The notes beneath the pieces are model-generated. The model worked only from the letters and a program-made list of their open reading frames with translations. It had not been told where the DNA came from and made no database searches. Shown piece by piece: positions 1 to 12,464 of a stretch of 64,000 nt of DNA. Both the position numbers and the translations under genes were made by a program. Source of the DNA: Vanrija pseudolonga (Eukaryota > Basidiomycota > Tremellomycetes > Trichosporonales > Trichosporonaceae); the NCBI RefSeq assembly GCF_020906515.1, contig NC_085849.1, positions 682,001-746,000 of the forward strand, written 5' to 3'. The first letter of the stretch is position 1, and every line of letters begins with the position of its first letter.

Positions 1-2008
1 TCCTAGTGCTAAACTTGTCGACGGCGCCAAGGGGGGATAAGGCATCTAGAATGCTGCAGTTCGGAGGTCGGCGGCGAAGCGCGAACTTGGGTGGTGCAAT
101 CATTGCGCTAATCGTCGATCTGGGATGTGTACCAGTGTATGGTAGCCACCGCCCTTGCCCTCTTTCCAGCAGCGCCCTTGCCCTCTTTAAAGTCTCCGAG
201 TCGCTTGTCGCGCACCCGGAATCAGAAACAGGCGCAAGGTGACCTCCCAAGACCCTCACCAGACATGGGCTGCTGGGTGATTGATGCACTCGTCGCACTC
301 GTCTGTGTCAAACCTTGTCCACACCCACAGAGCTTACTTGTGCATATGTGCATCGTGCATAAGTACATAACCTGGCGATGACGTCAAGCTCAACTCGAGG
401 CACAGGTGGCCGTGCGCGTGCCTTATCAAGCAAGAGGAGGTCAATGCAGCAGCAGCAAGGCGACGACTAATCGGGGAAGTGGTGGTATCGTCCAAGTGGT
501 AAGTGATGGAGGAGGGTGCAGAGTGGGCATATCGAGGGATAGATAGGCGTATGCAACGAAGGGAGGCCTGCCACACCCAGATAGAACCTTCTTGGCGTGA
601 GTGATAGCGTGATCCTCTGTCAACGCCGCAAGATTGAAGGATGTGCGCGGAGGTGAAGGAGGTGCGAGGCATTCAGTAAACCCAAACCCAAATCCATTTT
701 TAAATGAGGACCTCTTGTCGGCTGTCGTGCCCTAATGACCCTAATGAAATTCTTCACCCAGCAGCCAGAAGCCAGGAGACAGCCACAACATAGTCGCGAG
801 AATAGCAGCAACGCGCCAGCCAGCCGGCCTGCCCTGCCCTGCTCACAGCCGCACTTCGCCGCCGCCCTAAGCAGCACACAGTCAACTGTTGCTGCTCGCT
901 CGGCCGACATCGACCCGCCCAAGGCGCAGCTACATAAGACGGAACGGCTCCAGCACCGGCCAAAGCGGCCACTGCATCCGGACGCCTTGGACACCACCCA
1001 CACATCATGTGACGCGTGCTGCCAACGAGCTGGTCATGAGACGACGCGCGCAGACGCCCCGCGCGCCCCGCCCCGCCCGCAGGTGACCTCTGCCAAGAGA
1101 GCTTGGGCGTCAGTCGGCGGGCGGAGCCTGCCTGCGCAATGGGCCGTGGGGCCGTGGGTGACTTTGGCGAGGGCCTCAGCGAGGCGAGGAGGAAGGAGAA
1201 AGAAGACACAGGCGGACATGAAATCGACCGAGCGAGAGCTGGAGGGGAGGTGCATCACGCCGGTATGCCGGCCCACCCATCGCACCGCGCACCGATCCGA
1301 CAACAACGTGGCCATTTCCCCGCCTGTCGCTGTTATGGGGCAGGGTCGTCAGTGCCGCCGGCCGGCGTAGTCCGGCGAGTCGCGGGCCGAGGTGGCGGGC
1401 GGCGGTGGCGCGTGCGGGCATCTCGCGGCGGCAAGTGGTGCGGGGGAGCGTGAGTGAGCTAAGGCCGGGCCTGCGTCGCTGTGAGGGCGAAGAACAAAAG
1501 AGGCAGGGCAGAACGACGACGACGAGGCGTGGGCGTGGGAGGATTTGTGCAGCATCGTGATTCCGAGGAGATGCAGCACAGAGGCCCCCTCGGCCACTTT
1601 CCCCCTCGCTTAGCCCGCCCATCGTGGATCATGCGCGCCAAGATTACCCCCACTTGTTCCGGCTGCCCTGCCCCCACCCGGCCCAATCACGAGCCGAACG
1701 ACGATCATTCCGATGTTGCTGCGTTCCGATGCTCTCTCTCTGTTGTGAGTTGTTGCTCGAATCGACGACTGCTGCACTCGTTGCGACGACCTCGCCTGTG
1801 CTCCTGCTGCTGCACTGCACCCACCGCATAGAAACTACTTCTGCATCCCTTTTGATTTACTGCTTATCTCCTGAAACAACTACTACCCCGTCATCAAACA
1901 ACCCGTAGAAAAAGCCCAAGTAATGATATCACCATGCAGCGTTCGTAGCGCAGCTGATGGATGCAATCGTGCTGTCGCTTGGAATGCTCGCTCTGTGGCC
2001 TAAATCGC
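1..2008. other. gene-free stretch left of the ADH gene
   Basis: No open frame here has a recognisable domain or a consistent exon chain. The longest frame (735-1370, plus) is Arg/Pro/Ala-rich with no conserved motif and overlaps equally long frames on the other strand, as expected from GC-rich noncoding DNA. The right part (about 1750-2008) must contain the 3' UTR of the minus-strand alcohol dehydrogenase. A gene whose main body lies off the left edge cannot be excluded. Confidence 0.6.
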
Positions 2009-3138
2009 TTAGGCGAAGAGGTCGAGGACGGCACGGCCGATGATGGTGCCCTTGGCCATCTCCTCGTAGACCGAGTCGAGGGCCTTGAAGGGAACGACCT
2101 TGATGGGGGTCTTGACGTGGCCGGCGGCGGCAATGGCAAGAGCCTCGTTGCAGTCGAGGCGGTTGCCGACGTACGACGAGGTGAGGGTCTTGTTGTGGAG
2201 GACGGTGAAGAAGACGTCGGCCTTGACGTAGGCACCGGCGGGGGGGAGACCGACAGCGACGACAGTGCCGAAGGGGCGGATGTACTCCATGGCGGTGAGG
2301 TAAGCCTCAGGCTTGGGCGAGGCAATGACGGCGGCGTGGGGGCCGAGTCCGTCGGGGGTGGCGGCCTTGACGGCGGCAATGATGGCGTCTCCGGGGTGCT
2401 CCTTGAAGTCGACCCAGGCCGAGGCGCCGAGCTTGGCGGTGAGGGCCTTCTTCTCGGCACCCGAGTCGATGGCGATCGACGAGAGACCCATGTACTTGGC
2501 GTACTGGATGGCGACCGAGCCGAGACCACCACCGGCACCGGGGATGGCGACCCACTGGCCGGCGCGGGCACCCGAGCGCTTGAGGGCCTTGTAGACGGTC
2601 ACACCGGCGCAGAGGATGGGGGCAGCCTCAGCCATGTCGAGGTTGTCGGGGATGATGGTGAGCTGCGAGGTGTAGGCGGGGCAGTACTGCTGGAACGAGC
2701 CCTGGGCGTTGATGCCCGAGCACTTGGCCTCGGCGCAGAGGGGCTCGTTGCCGGCAAGGCAGTAGTCGCACTGGTTGCACGAGTGGGCGATCCACTTGAC
2801 ACCGACGCGGTCTCCGATCTTGAGCTTGGAGGTGGGGTCGTTGATGGCGACAATGATACCCGAGCCCTCGTGGCCGGCGATGCAGGGGCGCTCGGGCTTG
2901 GCGGGCCAGTCCTCCTTGATGACGTGGAGGTCAGTCTGCGAGGTGGGTTAGCAAGTGAGGACGATGAGGAGTAGCAGCGACGACTAACGTGGCAGACACC
3001 CGAGTAGAGGATCTTGACGAGAGCGCGTCCGGGCTCGAGCTGGTCGGGCTGGACAACGGGGATCTCCTTGATGGTGAAGCCAGAAGCGTCGTCGGAGACG
3101 GCGGCAAGCTGGACCTTGGGGATCTGCTCGTTGGACAT
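2009..3138 (-). CDS. ADH1: zinc-dependent alcohol dehydrogenase (ADH1-type), 2 exons
   Basis: Two exons, 3138-2989 and 2935-2009, with a 53-nt intron (GTTAGT...CGCAG), give 358 residues, the usual length of yeast-type tetrameric medium-chain ADH. It interconverts ethanol and acetaldehyde with NAD(H), normally in the cytosol. Catalytic zinc ligands are visible as Cys49 and His72 (GHE motif), with Cys159 as the third. The structural-zinc cysteines are Cys103, Cys106, Cys109 and Cys117. The dinucleotide-binding loop GAGGGLG follows at about residue 180. The intron falls exactly in the GVCH/TDLH active-site motif, with phase 0. No targeting leader is seen, so a cytosolic isozyme is likely. A TATA box lies about 100 nt upstream and codons are strongly C-ending, which fits high expression. 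Family assignment is secure; the exact paralogue number is not. Confidence 0.95.
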
Positions 3139-3239
3139 TGTTGTGGGTGGGTTGGGTTGGTTGGGTTGGAGTAGTAGTAGTGTAGAGATGCTCGAGAGGA
3201 GGCTTGGTGAAGAGACAAGAAGTGTCCAGAGGGCCTCTT

Positions 3240-3245
3240 CTTATA
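3240..3245 (-). promoter_or_regulatory. TATA box of the ADH gene
   Basis: The minus strand reads GTATAAGAAG here, about 100 nt before the ADH start codon, in a pyrimidine-rich leader typical of strongly expressed fungal genes. Function is inferred from position and sequence only. Confidence 0.55.
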
Positions 3246-6200
3246 CCTTGTCGAGGGGGGTCGGGTCGTCGGTTTCCAGTATCGATGCCAGAAGGCTCTC
3301 ACAGTCTCTCACACCTGCAACAACCACTGCTGGACGCCCTCCGAGCGAGCGAGAGCGAAGGCTGCAGCCGCAGCAGCTCTGCGCCTCCCTTGATCCCATC
3401 AGTGGCGGAACGCCCATCGCTGCCTCCGCCCCCTGCCCTGGCACACCGGACCCCACGGCACATGCGCTCGGGTCGCGACTTGCTCCGACACTGCCCGGGC
3501 GCGCAAAGATCTAGAGCCCCGCTCGAGCAATAACCGGGTGCATGTGCCAGGGCCTTGATTGTCTGTTCACTTGCGCTGCGGCCTGTTTGAGGGGGTGGGG
3601 TGGTGGGGTGGGGCTGCTTGGCAAAACACACATGAGTCGCCCGTCTCAAACCGTAACGTACAGGCAGCTGTAGGCTCCTGCTCCTCCTCTCGGCTGCTGC
3701 AGGGGCGGGCTGGGCATGCGGCGTGGTCACAGCAGAGCAGAGCCCACAATCGCCGCAGGTTGAGAGCGTCTACCGAGAGGGGGCCCGCTCCGATGTTCCT
3801 AGCCACCCTGAGCTCGAGACGGCTATAGACTTCTTGCCGGTCATGTCGCTCGCGTCCAGCCAGTCAGAGCGGGTTCTGGCCCCCCTTGTTGCCACTTGTT
3901 GCCGCTTCATCTGCGGCAAAAGATATCGATAGTGAGCCGGTAACGAGGCAACCGGTACATCAAGCCGCCCCAAAGAATCGAAAACTCGGCGCCAGGCGGT
4001 GCCAATCTGCGGCGGCGGCGGCGGCGCTCGCTCGCTCGCTGCTCGAGAGTTTTCTGTTCCTGGGACAACACACTGACACACTGCTGGCGCCCCGGGGAGC
4101 CCGACGGGGGGGTGACGAGGCAAAGAGGAGACGAGGGCGAGGGGCGAGAACGCAGCAGCATCATTGTGCACAACGACGTTGCTACGCCCAGCCAGCCCTG
4201 GGGTGGGTGGGTGGGTGGACTGTGCCGAATGGCCGCCGCGCGCCTCCCTCCCACTCGCACTTCCCCAAGGTGGCCCACATTTGCCCCGGGGCCACTGGTA
4301 AGCAGGGGCGAGCGAGTAGCGAGACGAGGCGACGTCGTTGGCTCGGGCGTGGTCGTCGCGACGACGCTGGTGCATGCTTTGGACATTGGACGGGGCATGG
4401 CGGGGCGGGGCGGGGGCGGGGCGGGCGTGGCATTACCATGCAAGGCGTACACTGACTGACCCATGCTGCTCGCTCCACTCCAGGTGCGTGTGCATGTTAC
4501 GAGGGGCTCGGGTGGCAGCAGCAGCAGCAGCAGCAGCAACAACACGCTCTGCCTCGTTTCGTCGTACTCCCCATCAACGTTTGCTGGTAGCCTAGCCTAG
4601 CAACGCCAAGTCTTATCGGACACTCTCCGTCGATCACGGTGGGTATTGATTGGCATTGACTGGCGGGTGGGTGGTGGCTAGATTAGCCCGGTCGAGAGGG
4701 CGGCCGGCAACCTGCCTGCTCTCTGACGCTCTCTGCCTCTCTCTGGCTTGCACTCGGGCCGCTCTTTTTTTCTTTCTCTTCTCCCTTAACCGCCCGCCTC
4801 GCCTCAGGACCGTGTGAGCCACGACGCTCGAGACCACAGGTGACTGACCCGATCCGAGCCCAGCCTTTCCGAACCAGTCGTTCCGAGAGAGACATCTCGC
4901 TGTGCCGTGCGTGCCACGTCACGGCGTCGTCGTTCCGACCAGCCAGGGCAGGGCTGTTGGCCCCGGACGGCCCAAGCCGACGTCGCAGGCAAGGAACAAG
5001 CATGAGCCCAGCTGCTCACTGCAGTAGCAGCCGGTTACTCTAGCCGTGCGTTTCCGTGTGCTGTGAACCCACTCTGCGCCTCGGAAATGCCAGACGGTCG
5101 ATATCAAAAATCTGTAAATACGGCCTGGGCATTTCGTAGAGCCTCAGCAGAGTCATGTGACTGACCCGGTGCTTGTAGGCTGCAACTTGACCCGGTTGGT
5201 GCGGGCCGGGCCGTCGTCGTTGTTGACAGCGTCGGGTGCGTCGCGCGGTACAAACCTCGAGCCCGGCCTGCGAGTGCACGCGCAACGACCCGCCGGCCCT
5301 TATCGAACCCGATTATTTCGAACGGAACGCTTGCGCTCCTCCCGAAGCAGTGACCGAGAGGAAAAAAAAAAGTCGAATGTGTGGGGACCGGACGACGGTG
5401 ACGGGGGCACGACTTGCAGCGAGCTAGCAACCACGGCTGGCTCGGGGACCACAAGGCCATGTACTGTAGGTGGTGGCTGCTGGGCGTTACACTGCGATCG
5501 GACAGCGCCGCGCCACGGTCCCGACGGCGGTGGAGGGGGTGTGGAGGGGGGATGGGGGGTCGGTGGGATACCCCCCGCTGTCGCTGATGTTGGACTGTTG
5601 CTCATGGTTGGAACTTGGGGGGAGAAGGGGCTGAGTCGACTTCACTGGTGAGCTTGCGGGGTGGGGAGTGATGAGGGTGACGAGGTTGAGCCGGCCGGTT
5701 GAGCTGGCTGGGCGGGCGGGGAAGGTGGTGCGGGGCATGATGGCGAGCTCGAGCTCGAGCTCGAGCTGTGGGGGAACTCACGCGCAGCTCGACATTAACG
5801 ATGACGAGGCCAGCGAGCTCGACAGCGACGCTCCCACACCCAGCTCGACCTCGCCATCGCCATCGCCATCGCCGTCGCCATCACCTCGCCCAACACCCTC
5901 CCTTCGACACGACGACCCCGCCCCCACCGCCCCACCACCCCGCCCCCACGCACCACAGACGCGTGAATAACCGCATTCACGCACGCGCCGCCGCGCTCAG
6001 GCCAGGCCGTGAGGCGAGATGAACGCCGTGGTCGCGGTCAGAGCGGTGGCGGGATTGGGCGGGGCGAGCGGGGGCGGGGGATCGCGCTCGGGCCGGCTGT
6101 GACGCGACAGACAGTGACGACGACGGTGACGCAGGTCTCGGGGTGTGTTGAAGTGTCGAGGTGTTGTCGACTCATGCCCAGCCATCGACGCCCACCAGCG

Positions 6201-6270
6201 TAGGTACTTGAGGACACTATGGGTTACGGCGGGTGATGGCGACGCGAGGCCAAGTGGTCGTGAGCAGGCA

Positions 6271-6315
6271 GCCCAGCCCAGCCCAGCCCAGCCCAGCCCA
6301 GCCCAGCCCAGCCCA
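6271..6315. repeat. GCCCA pentanucleotide tandem array (9 copies)
   Basis: Nine perfect copies of GCCCA lie in a row, followed by a GCCCC variant. On the minus strand it reads as (TGGGC)n. It creates a Gly-Leu-Gly-Trp-Ala repeat in one minus-strand frame, which I treat as an artefact of the repeat. Confidence 0.9.
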
Positions 6316-7219
6316 GCCCCCCGCGCAGTACCCAGCCTGCCTACACCTGCCATGACGCTGACCTCGCTCGCAGCTTTATCTACCCCATACCCCGCCCAAG
6401 AATCCACCCCAGCAAGGACCCGACCGGCCGCGCGCAGCGGTTGTATCAGGCCATCAGGCCCAGACACGGTGGTCGACACGAACACTGCGCGGTCACGCCG
6501 TCGATCCGGCAGCGACGCGCGCGAGTAGCCGTACCCCGTCGTCGTTGTCTGGAGCTCCGCGGGGTGTGGTGATGCCCCCACCGCGCCGTGAGTCCACCGC
6601 AGGCTCGGAAGCGACCGCGCGCGAGCGGCGTCGTCGGCGAGGGCAGCGGCAAGCCACGCCGGCGTACCCACCCTCGGTGCGTGAGAATCCGCCGTGGGCA
6701 TGGCCCTGCCTGCGCCGTTCGTGGCCGCCGCAGCCATGCTGACGGGAATAGATGACTACGGACATTGGATGGCGGGCATGCTCGCTCGGTGCGTACCGCG
6801 ATGGCCCGAGGTTGGCGAACTCGAGCTCAGGTGCATGTCCCGTGCTGCTCTCCACTGCGTGTGTGTGCGTGTGCCGTCCTGCGGGAGCGGACACACTCGC
6901 GGTGGTGAGCTTGGTCGGGTGCGCGCGGCGGATCTGCGATGCTGGCCGACACGGGACCCACCGGCGACGGCGACCTCGGCACCGCTGTGACGAGACTGAG
7001 TGACATCGGTGAGTGCCGGCTCCACCGCTCCGTCGCTGACTGGTAGACGACAGCCACGACCACATCTCCCAACCTCAGCTCTCGCCCAACCAACGCGCAA
7101 ATACCTATGTGCATGCACTTCTATTGATGACGACCAATGCCAGCCATCGTGAGTCGAGATTGTCTCTGATCATCTTACACTGTACACTCCCCACGTCGAC
7201 GACGACCGTACTCGCCGCG

Positions 7220-10200
7220 CTACGCCGTAATGGCTGCAGTTAACGCGTGGAGAATAGTCTCCTTGTCCTCGGCAGAGTCTGCAAACATGAAGTATTCCTG
7301 CTCGCGTCAGCGTTAATCACCCCGCCACAACCCACCTCGCCGCTGCCGGAACGCAGCTTCCAGCTTCCCTGCACCTGGCTCTCCTCGTATGTGTGCGACA
7401 CCTTGGCCGAAGAGCCCAAGGGGGCAACAGTGATCGGTCGCGCCTCGTGGTCCGTCTTGAACATTTGCAGCTCGTGGGCAAGCAGGTGGAAATATCGCCG
7501 GCGCCACGTCATGCTCTGCATCGTCTGGACCGTGACCCACTGCGAAGTGTCAGCGTTGACCCAGACACGACGCCTTCGCAACACTTACACCTCGAAGCAG
7601 GACAGGCGCCGCACTGCCGTTCGAACCCTGCGCCGCCCTCGACTCCTCGCGGGCTTTGGCAGCGGCAGCATCGCGGGCAGCGGCCTCGGCGGCACGGGCT
7701 GCAGCGACCTCGCGCCGGCGCTGTTGCTCGGCGAGCTGCTCGGCCCGGATAGCCGCCTCCTGCTCTGCTCGAAGCTTGCGCTCCTCCTCGGCCTTGGCCC
7801 GTGCTTCAGTCTTGGCCGCTGCGCGGGCCTTGGCCTCGGCCTCGCGAGCCGCTCGAGACGCAATCTTGGCCTCACGAAGCTGCCGCTCCTCCTCGAGGCG
7901 AGCAGCCTCCTCGGCCTCGGCACGCTCGGCAGCTGCACGGGCAGCCATGGCCTCGGCCTCAAAGTTGGGCGTGGGCGGTGACTCCTCAGACGAATCACGC
8001 GCTGCCAGGCGGTGCCGTCTGGCGGCCGATGCCGCTGCTGTGATCTGCTCAACGCGAGCTCCATCCTTTGCAGGTCTCGGCGGTGCCGGGTCACCACGTC
8101 GGATGGCGTCGACCTGGTGAGCCGTGTCCGGAACTCGCATAGGGTCTGGGACCTGGCTGGGGTGAGTGTCCTCCGGGCTGCTCCAGTGCACCGACGCCTC
8201 GGGACTGTGAGAGCTCTGCGAGAGCACATCGTCCTTGGACTTGGTAGCCTTGGTCTTGGCCTTCCTCTCCTCCTCTTGCTTGCGCCACAGCTCATGGGCT
8301 TCGTTGTGGGCGGCCAGACTCTTCTGCCTAGCGCTGAACAACGCAGCCTCAGCCGACATGTTGGGGACCGGCGGTGCCCCCTGCTTGTACGTAGGGGGCG
8401 TGTAGCCGATGCCTCCAGAGGGCGTGCGGTAGGCGCTCGGAGCGTGCATGCCGAGGGTGAATCCTAGGCCGATCGGCTCAGGGTGAATGTCGTCGCTGCT
8501 GATGCCGACGCCACGGAACGCTGGAGATGCGGGTGGGGTCTCTTTCTTGCGGCGGAACACCTTTGTGAGCGACGCTGTGCGCAAACGGCTGGCGCTGGGC
8601 GATGGAGGAATAGAGCCGTGGTTCTGATCCGACGACGCCGGTGAGAATCCGTGATCGCCAAACTCGGAGCTAGGATCGCGCAGGTCACCGTTGGAACGTT
8701 GGGACCGGAAGACGTGTCGCAGCTTTGCGCTCTTGGTCGATGTCTGAGATCCTCCACGCTCAAGCAAGGAAGTACTGGCAGGAGCTTGGTGGGTAGTGGG
8801 AAGTGGCGAACGAGCGAGGTTGGGCGATGTCGTTGCAGACGCCGCCGCGGCAGCAGCAGCAGCACTACTAGCCCTGGCGCGGTTTACCGCTTCGGACACA
8901 CTGGACTTGCGCCGTTTGGCCAACGTTGCAACGCGCTCGTCTTCTTCGGTCGCGGGAATGGTGACATGGTCCTTGGAGATCGAGCACTGCGCGACACCAT
9001 TCGCGTCGCTAGGGGCAGGGCCGGGACCAGGAACGGACGGGATGGTGGCGGCCTCGGTGGTGATGTGCGCTGGCCTGGTCGCGTCAAACTTCTCGATTGG
9101 CTCAGAGACTGGCGTAAGGTTGCCGTTCGAGATGTCGACAACACGTGCAGTGGCGACTTGCGCCGGGGTGAGCTGGCCAGCTGCGACCGAAACGACGGCT
9201 CCCACGCCATCATCTGAGAATGCCCCCGGGGACGACAACGGAGGCGACAGTGGCACGGTCGAACGTGTAGCGTCGCTGAGCGCGGGTGAAGGTTTGGTCG
9301 CTGAGTTGGGGTCTGCTGCGCGACGTGACGAAAATGTGCCAGGGCCACTACCGGTTACGTTAGTATCAAGCTCTGAAATCGTCGTAGTGCCTGCCGCCGC
9401 GTCTGGCATTTGATAGAGCTTGCTCAGGCGCGTGGTCTGCTTGCGCTCGAACTCGAGCAGGTCGTCGTCAACCTTTGGCGGAGGCTTGCGAGTTGAGGTT
9501 TGTCTAGTCGGCGTTGGTGATCCAAATGTCGGTGACCGGGGGGATGACGGCGTGGCCGGAGCCGTAGACGTTGCAGGCATGGCGAGAGGGACAGGAGCAG
9601 GGGAGCGGAGGACCTCGGCAAGGGGCGATGTAGGAGTGGTACGCAGCTGAGGCGAGACCTCTGGCAGGAGGGAGCTGCCAAGCGTGCCCGACTCAGGATT
9701 AGCAGGCTCCTCCATACGTGGCGACGTGACCGACTCTGGTGAAGAGGACACTGAGCCGAGGACGGCGGCGCTGGCTGCCAGGACTGACGCGGGAACAGCC
9801 TTTGGAATGGGTGGAAGAGGGACTTCGGGGGCAGGGCTGGCTGGAGGGCCATTCCTGCCAAAGGACGAGCGACTACGCGGTCGCGGGGGTAACGGTGATG
9901 TGGATGGTACTGGTGGCAGAGGTACTGATGGTGGCGGATGCTGAGGGGGTAATGGGGATGGTGATGCAGGGTAGAAGGTCGAGGGGATGGGTGGGGTATT
10001 CAGTGAGCTGCGGTTCGGCGTACCGGGAGGGCGCTCTAGGCCTGGACCGCCGGGTGCCGAGTGCAGCCGCTCTCGTGAGACGCGCCGAGGGATGGTAGTA
10101 CGAGTAAAGCCTGCTCCTGCTCCAGCAGCAAAGGCCTCCCTCAGAGCCTCTCGCGAGCTCCTATGCAACGCGCTTGCGCTTGAAATAGGCGGGTGCGCGC

Positions 10201-12464
10201 TATGCGGGTCGGCGCGGTGGTGGATTGGCGATTGAGCAATGTCGCGACTGAGCCGTCTTGGTGTCCCGATCGCGTGCGCGCCGAGCTTGCCCAACGATGC
10301 CGAGCTAGCATGGCTGTCGCGCGAGCTGGACGCGCGACGCATCGAGTCATAGTCTCGCGATGAACGCCGAGATTCGACCGTCGACGCACGTGACACCTGC
10401 GACACGCGTGGATCACTGGTATGGGACACGCGAGTGTCGCGGGGGTCACCCGTCGAGTACTGCGACGCACGAGAGTCGGGGACAGAGTACAGGGAGGTGC
10501 GCGAGTCGGCCGCCGAGTAATGCGACGCACGCTCGATGCCCATCGTGTCCCTGGACACCCTCTTGGCGTCGCTGGTACGCCTCGAGTCGTTGCTACAGAG
10601 GGGCTCGCGCGACGAGCGGCGAAGGTCGCCATAGCGGACGCCAAACGAGTCTCTCAGGCCGCCAGCGGAATCGCGCGACAGACGGTTCTCACCTCCTCCA
10701 ACGCTGTCAGAGTCACGGGACTCGCGCGAGTACCTCGCCGGTGTGTCGGCGGGCGTCGGTGGGATGTCATCCTCTGGCACGGGTGGGGGGATTCCAGGTG
10801 GCGGTCCCAATGGGGTCGGCAGAGGAGCCGACTCTGGCACAGGCTCGAGGCTGTTGTCCCTTTCCGATCGGTCTGATGGCTGGCGGTCGCGCTGCCTTGG
10901 CCGGTCGCCTGAGATGACACGTTCTCTCGGCGTGCCACGGCTACTGGTGGATATTGTCCGCTCTCTCAGTGGCGGATCGATCGCAACAGGCTCGTCGACG
11001 GTGACAGGCTCTGGCGGTGGCGGGGTGACTGGCGGTGGCGCTGCGTTGGGGACATCAAGATGCGCCGTCAAGGCGTCGAGCGCCGCCTGTGGGTCAAGCG
11101 AGGGGCCACGGGCATGGAGATTCCTCAGCTCGCCTGGCAGTTTTTGTGCGACCGGGAAGCCAGTTCCAAAAGTCGGCGAGGCTGGACTGATCGAGGGAGC
11201 CAAGTCGCGAGTCGCCGAACTCTCAGGGATAGGAGGCAATGGGAGTGGCGGCACAGGCGGCTCGTCTCGTGAGCTCGCTCGTCTTGCAGCCGACCGAGCG
11301 GGGATCGGCGGGGTCGGGCCTCTGTCCCGCAGTCTGGGACTGGAGGAGCCACTAACCGGTGAGGGCGAGTACCGGGGTGGCGTCGAGGGCAATGTGGGAG
11401 GCGTGGGTGAGGGTATTGGCGAGGGAGGTGTCGGCGCCAGGTCAAACGCCGCCGGTGCCGAGTCGATAGGGGGAGTCGGCGCCAAGTCAACCGTCGGCCC
11501 TGCGGAGATCTCGGTGCTTGGCAGCGGAGGTGCCACTGCGGCGGCTGGAGCAGGCGCTGCTGGTGCGGGCGCCGAAGGTAATATCGGGTGCTGCGATAGC
11601 AGGGCGGCCGCGGTCCCCTGCTGAGCATCAGGGTTGGGCGTGCCCTCGGCAGTGACAAAGTGCGATGCAGCGTCCAGCGCCGGGTCGTCCAGCGACTCCA
11701 CACCGAGTTTGTCCTTGAGCAGGTCGTTGGTAAGCTCTGATCCAGAGGTGACAGTAACGAGGGCGGTGTATTCCTGGTGGTTAGCAGGCGCGAGAAGCGG
11801 CGGCGACTCACGAAGAGCGCAGCGAACGCGCGCGAGTGGACGATTGCCTTGGCTGCAGTGTGAGCAACCCCATCTCGCAGTCAGAAGCCTACCTCGCCGC
11901 ACAGCGCTGAGACGACGTCAGTTCTAACCCCCGCTAGTTGACTCACCCGACCCCCTTGCCCATCTTGACGACGACGAGGCCCTTGCCCGCGACGCTGGCG
12001 TACCCGAACGCGATGGGCTCCTGTGCCGTCGCCTCGTCGATCGCGATGCCGAGCGCGGGCAGCGGCGGCGGCCCGCCCGACGCGTACAGGACGAGGACGT
12101 TGGCGCTGCCCGCTGCATAGGTCGACACGAGCCTGGTGTGGTGCGTCAGCAATGTACTGTGGATCCGGCGATCGATCAACGCCGACGACGCGCGGGCACG
12201 CAGGGCTGCGCTCCGTAACCTGAGCCGCACGTCCGGCGCGAGCGAGCGCAGGGTGCACTCGGCGGGGTATGCGGAGGAGGTGGTGGCCGCGAGCGAGCAT
12301 GTGCAATGTCATGTCCACAACCGGCGGCGGCGAGGTAGTACCCCTCCGACGGCAACAACGTACCAAGAAGTCCTGTCGGATGAGGAGGATGAGGGCGCGT
12401 CGTCGCCTCTGCGCACGGCGGCCACGGCGGCCGCGAGGGCCGGGTCCGACGTGTCTGCCGCCAT
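7220..12464 (-). CDS. ADF-H and PH domain protein with long disordered middle, 7 exons
   Basis: Exons: 12464-12364, 12132-11947, 11906-11893 (14-nt microexon), 11852-11812, 11773-7589, 7539-7336 and 7297-7220; 1602 residues. Residues 1 to about 140 form an ADF-H (cofilin/coactosin/Abp1-type) fold. The SDPALAAAVAAVRRG helix, the TSWLVSTY strand and the AVRRAKAIVHSRAFAALF actin-binding helix line up once the 231-nt first intron is removed. A Pro/Ser/Arg-rich disordered region covers about 150-1380, with many PPxP runs (potential SH3 ligands) and Ser-Arg repeats near 450-620. A charged Ala/Glu/Arg coiled coil lies at about 1385-1496. A PH domain (LRGWVTVQ, MTWRRRYFHL, EYFMFADSAEDK) ends the protein at about 1500-1602. 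The likely role is an actin-linked cortical or endocytic scaffold; that is inference from the domains. No standard gene name is known to me. The exact N-terminal splice sites are the least certain part. Confidence 0.85.

Larger units (their letters stand above)
3139..7219. other. 4-kb gene-free stretch, simple repeats only
   Basis: This lies between the ADH start and the 3' end of the ADF-H/PH gene. Many 60-250-codon frames occur on both strands, but none has a domain, a coherent splice chain or consistent codon use. Visible structure is low-complexity: a (CAG)7 run at 4516-4536, GAGCTC repeats near 5745-5767, a CCATCG-type run near 5848-5880 and a GCCCA pentamer array at 6271-6315. The ADH-proximal part holds its promoter. 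A noncoding transcript or a poorly conserved gene could be hidden here. Confidence 0.55.

Noticed and set aside
735-1370. 211-codon plus-strand frame near the left edge
   Set aside because: Low-complexity Arg/Pro/Ala composition, no domain, overlapped by similar frames on the other strand.
5668-5970. Ser/Pro-repeat frame (SPSPSPSP) as a possible exon
   Set aside because: It is created by GAGCTC and CCATCG simple repeats and no downstream exon continues it.
5997-6737. 246-codon minus-strand frame with Gly-Leu-Gly-Trp-Ala repeats
   Set aside because: The repeat comes from the GCCCA pentamer array and the rest has no motif; other frames on both strands are equally open.
12133-12363. Reading the first part of the ADF-H/PH gene straight through instead of as an intron
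   Set aside because: Straight reading meets a stop codon and breaks the ADF-H fold; splicing GTACGT to CACCAG joins TSW to LVSTY in frame as the family expects.
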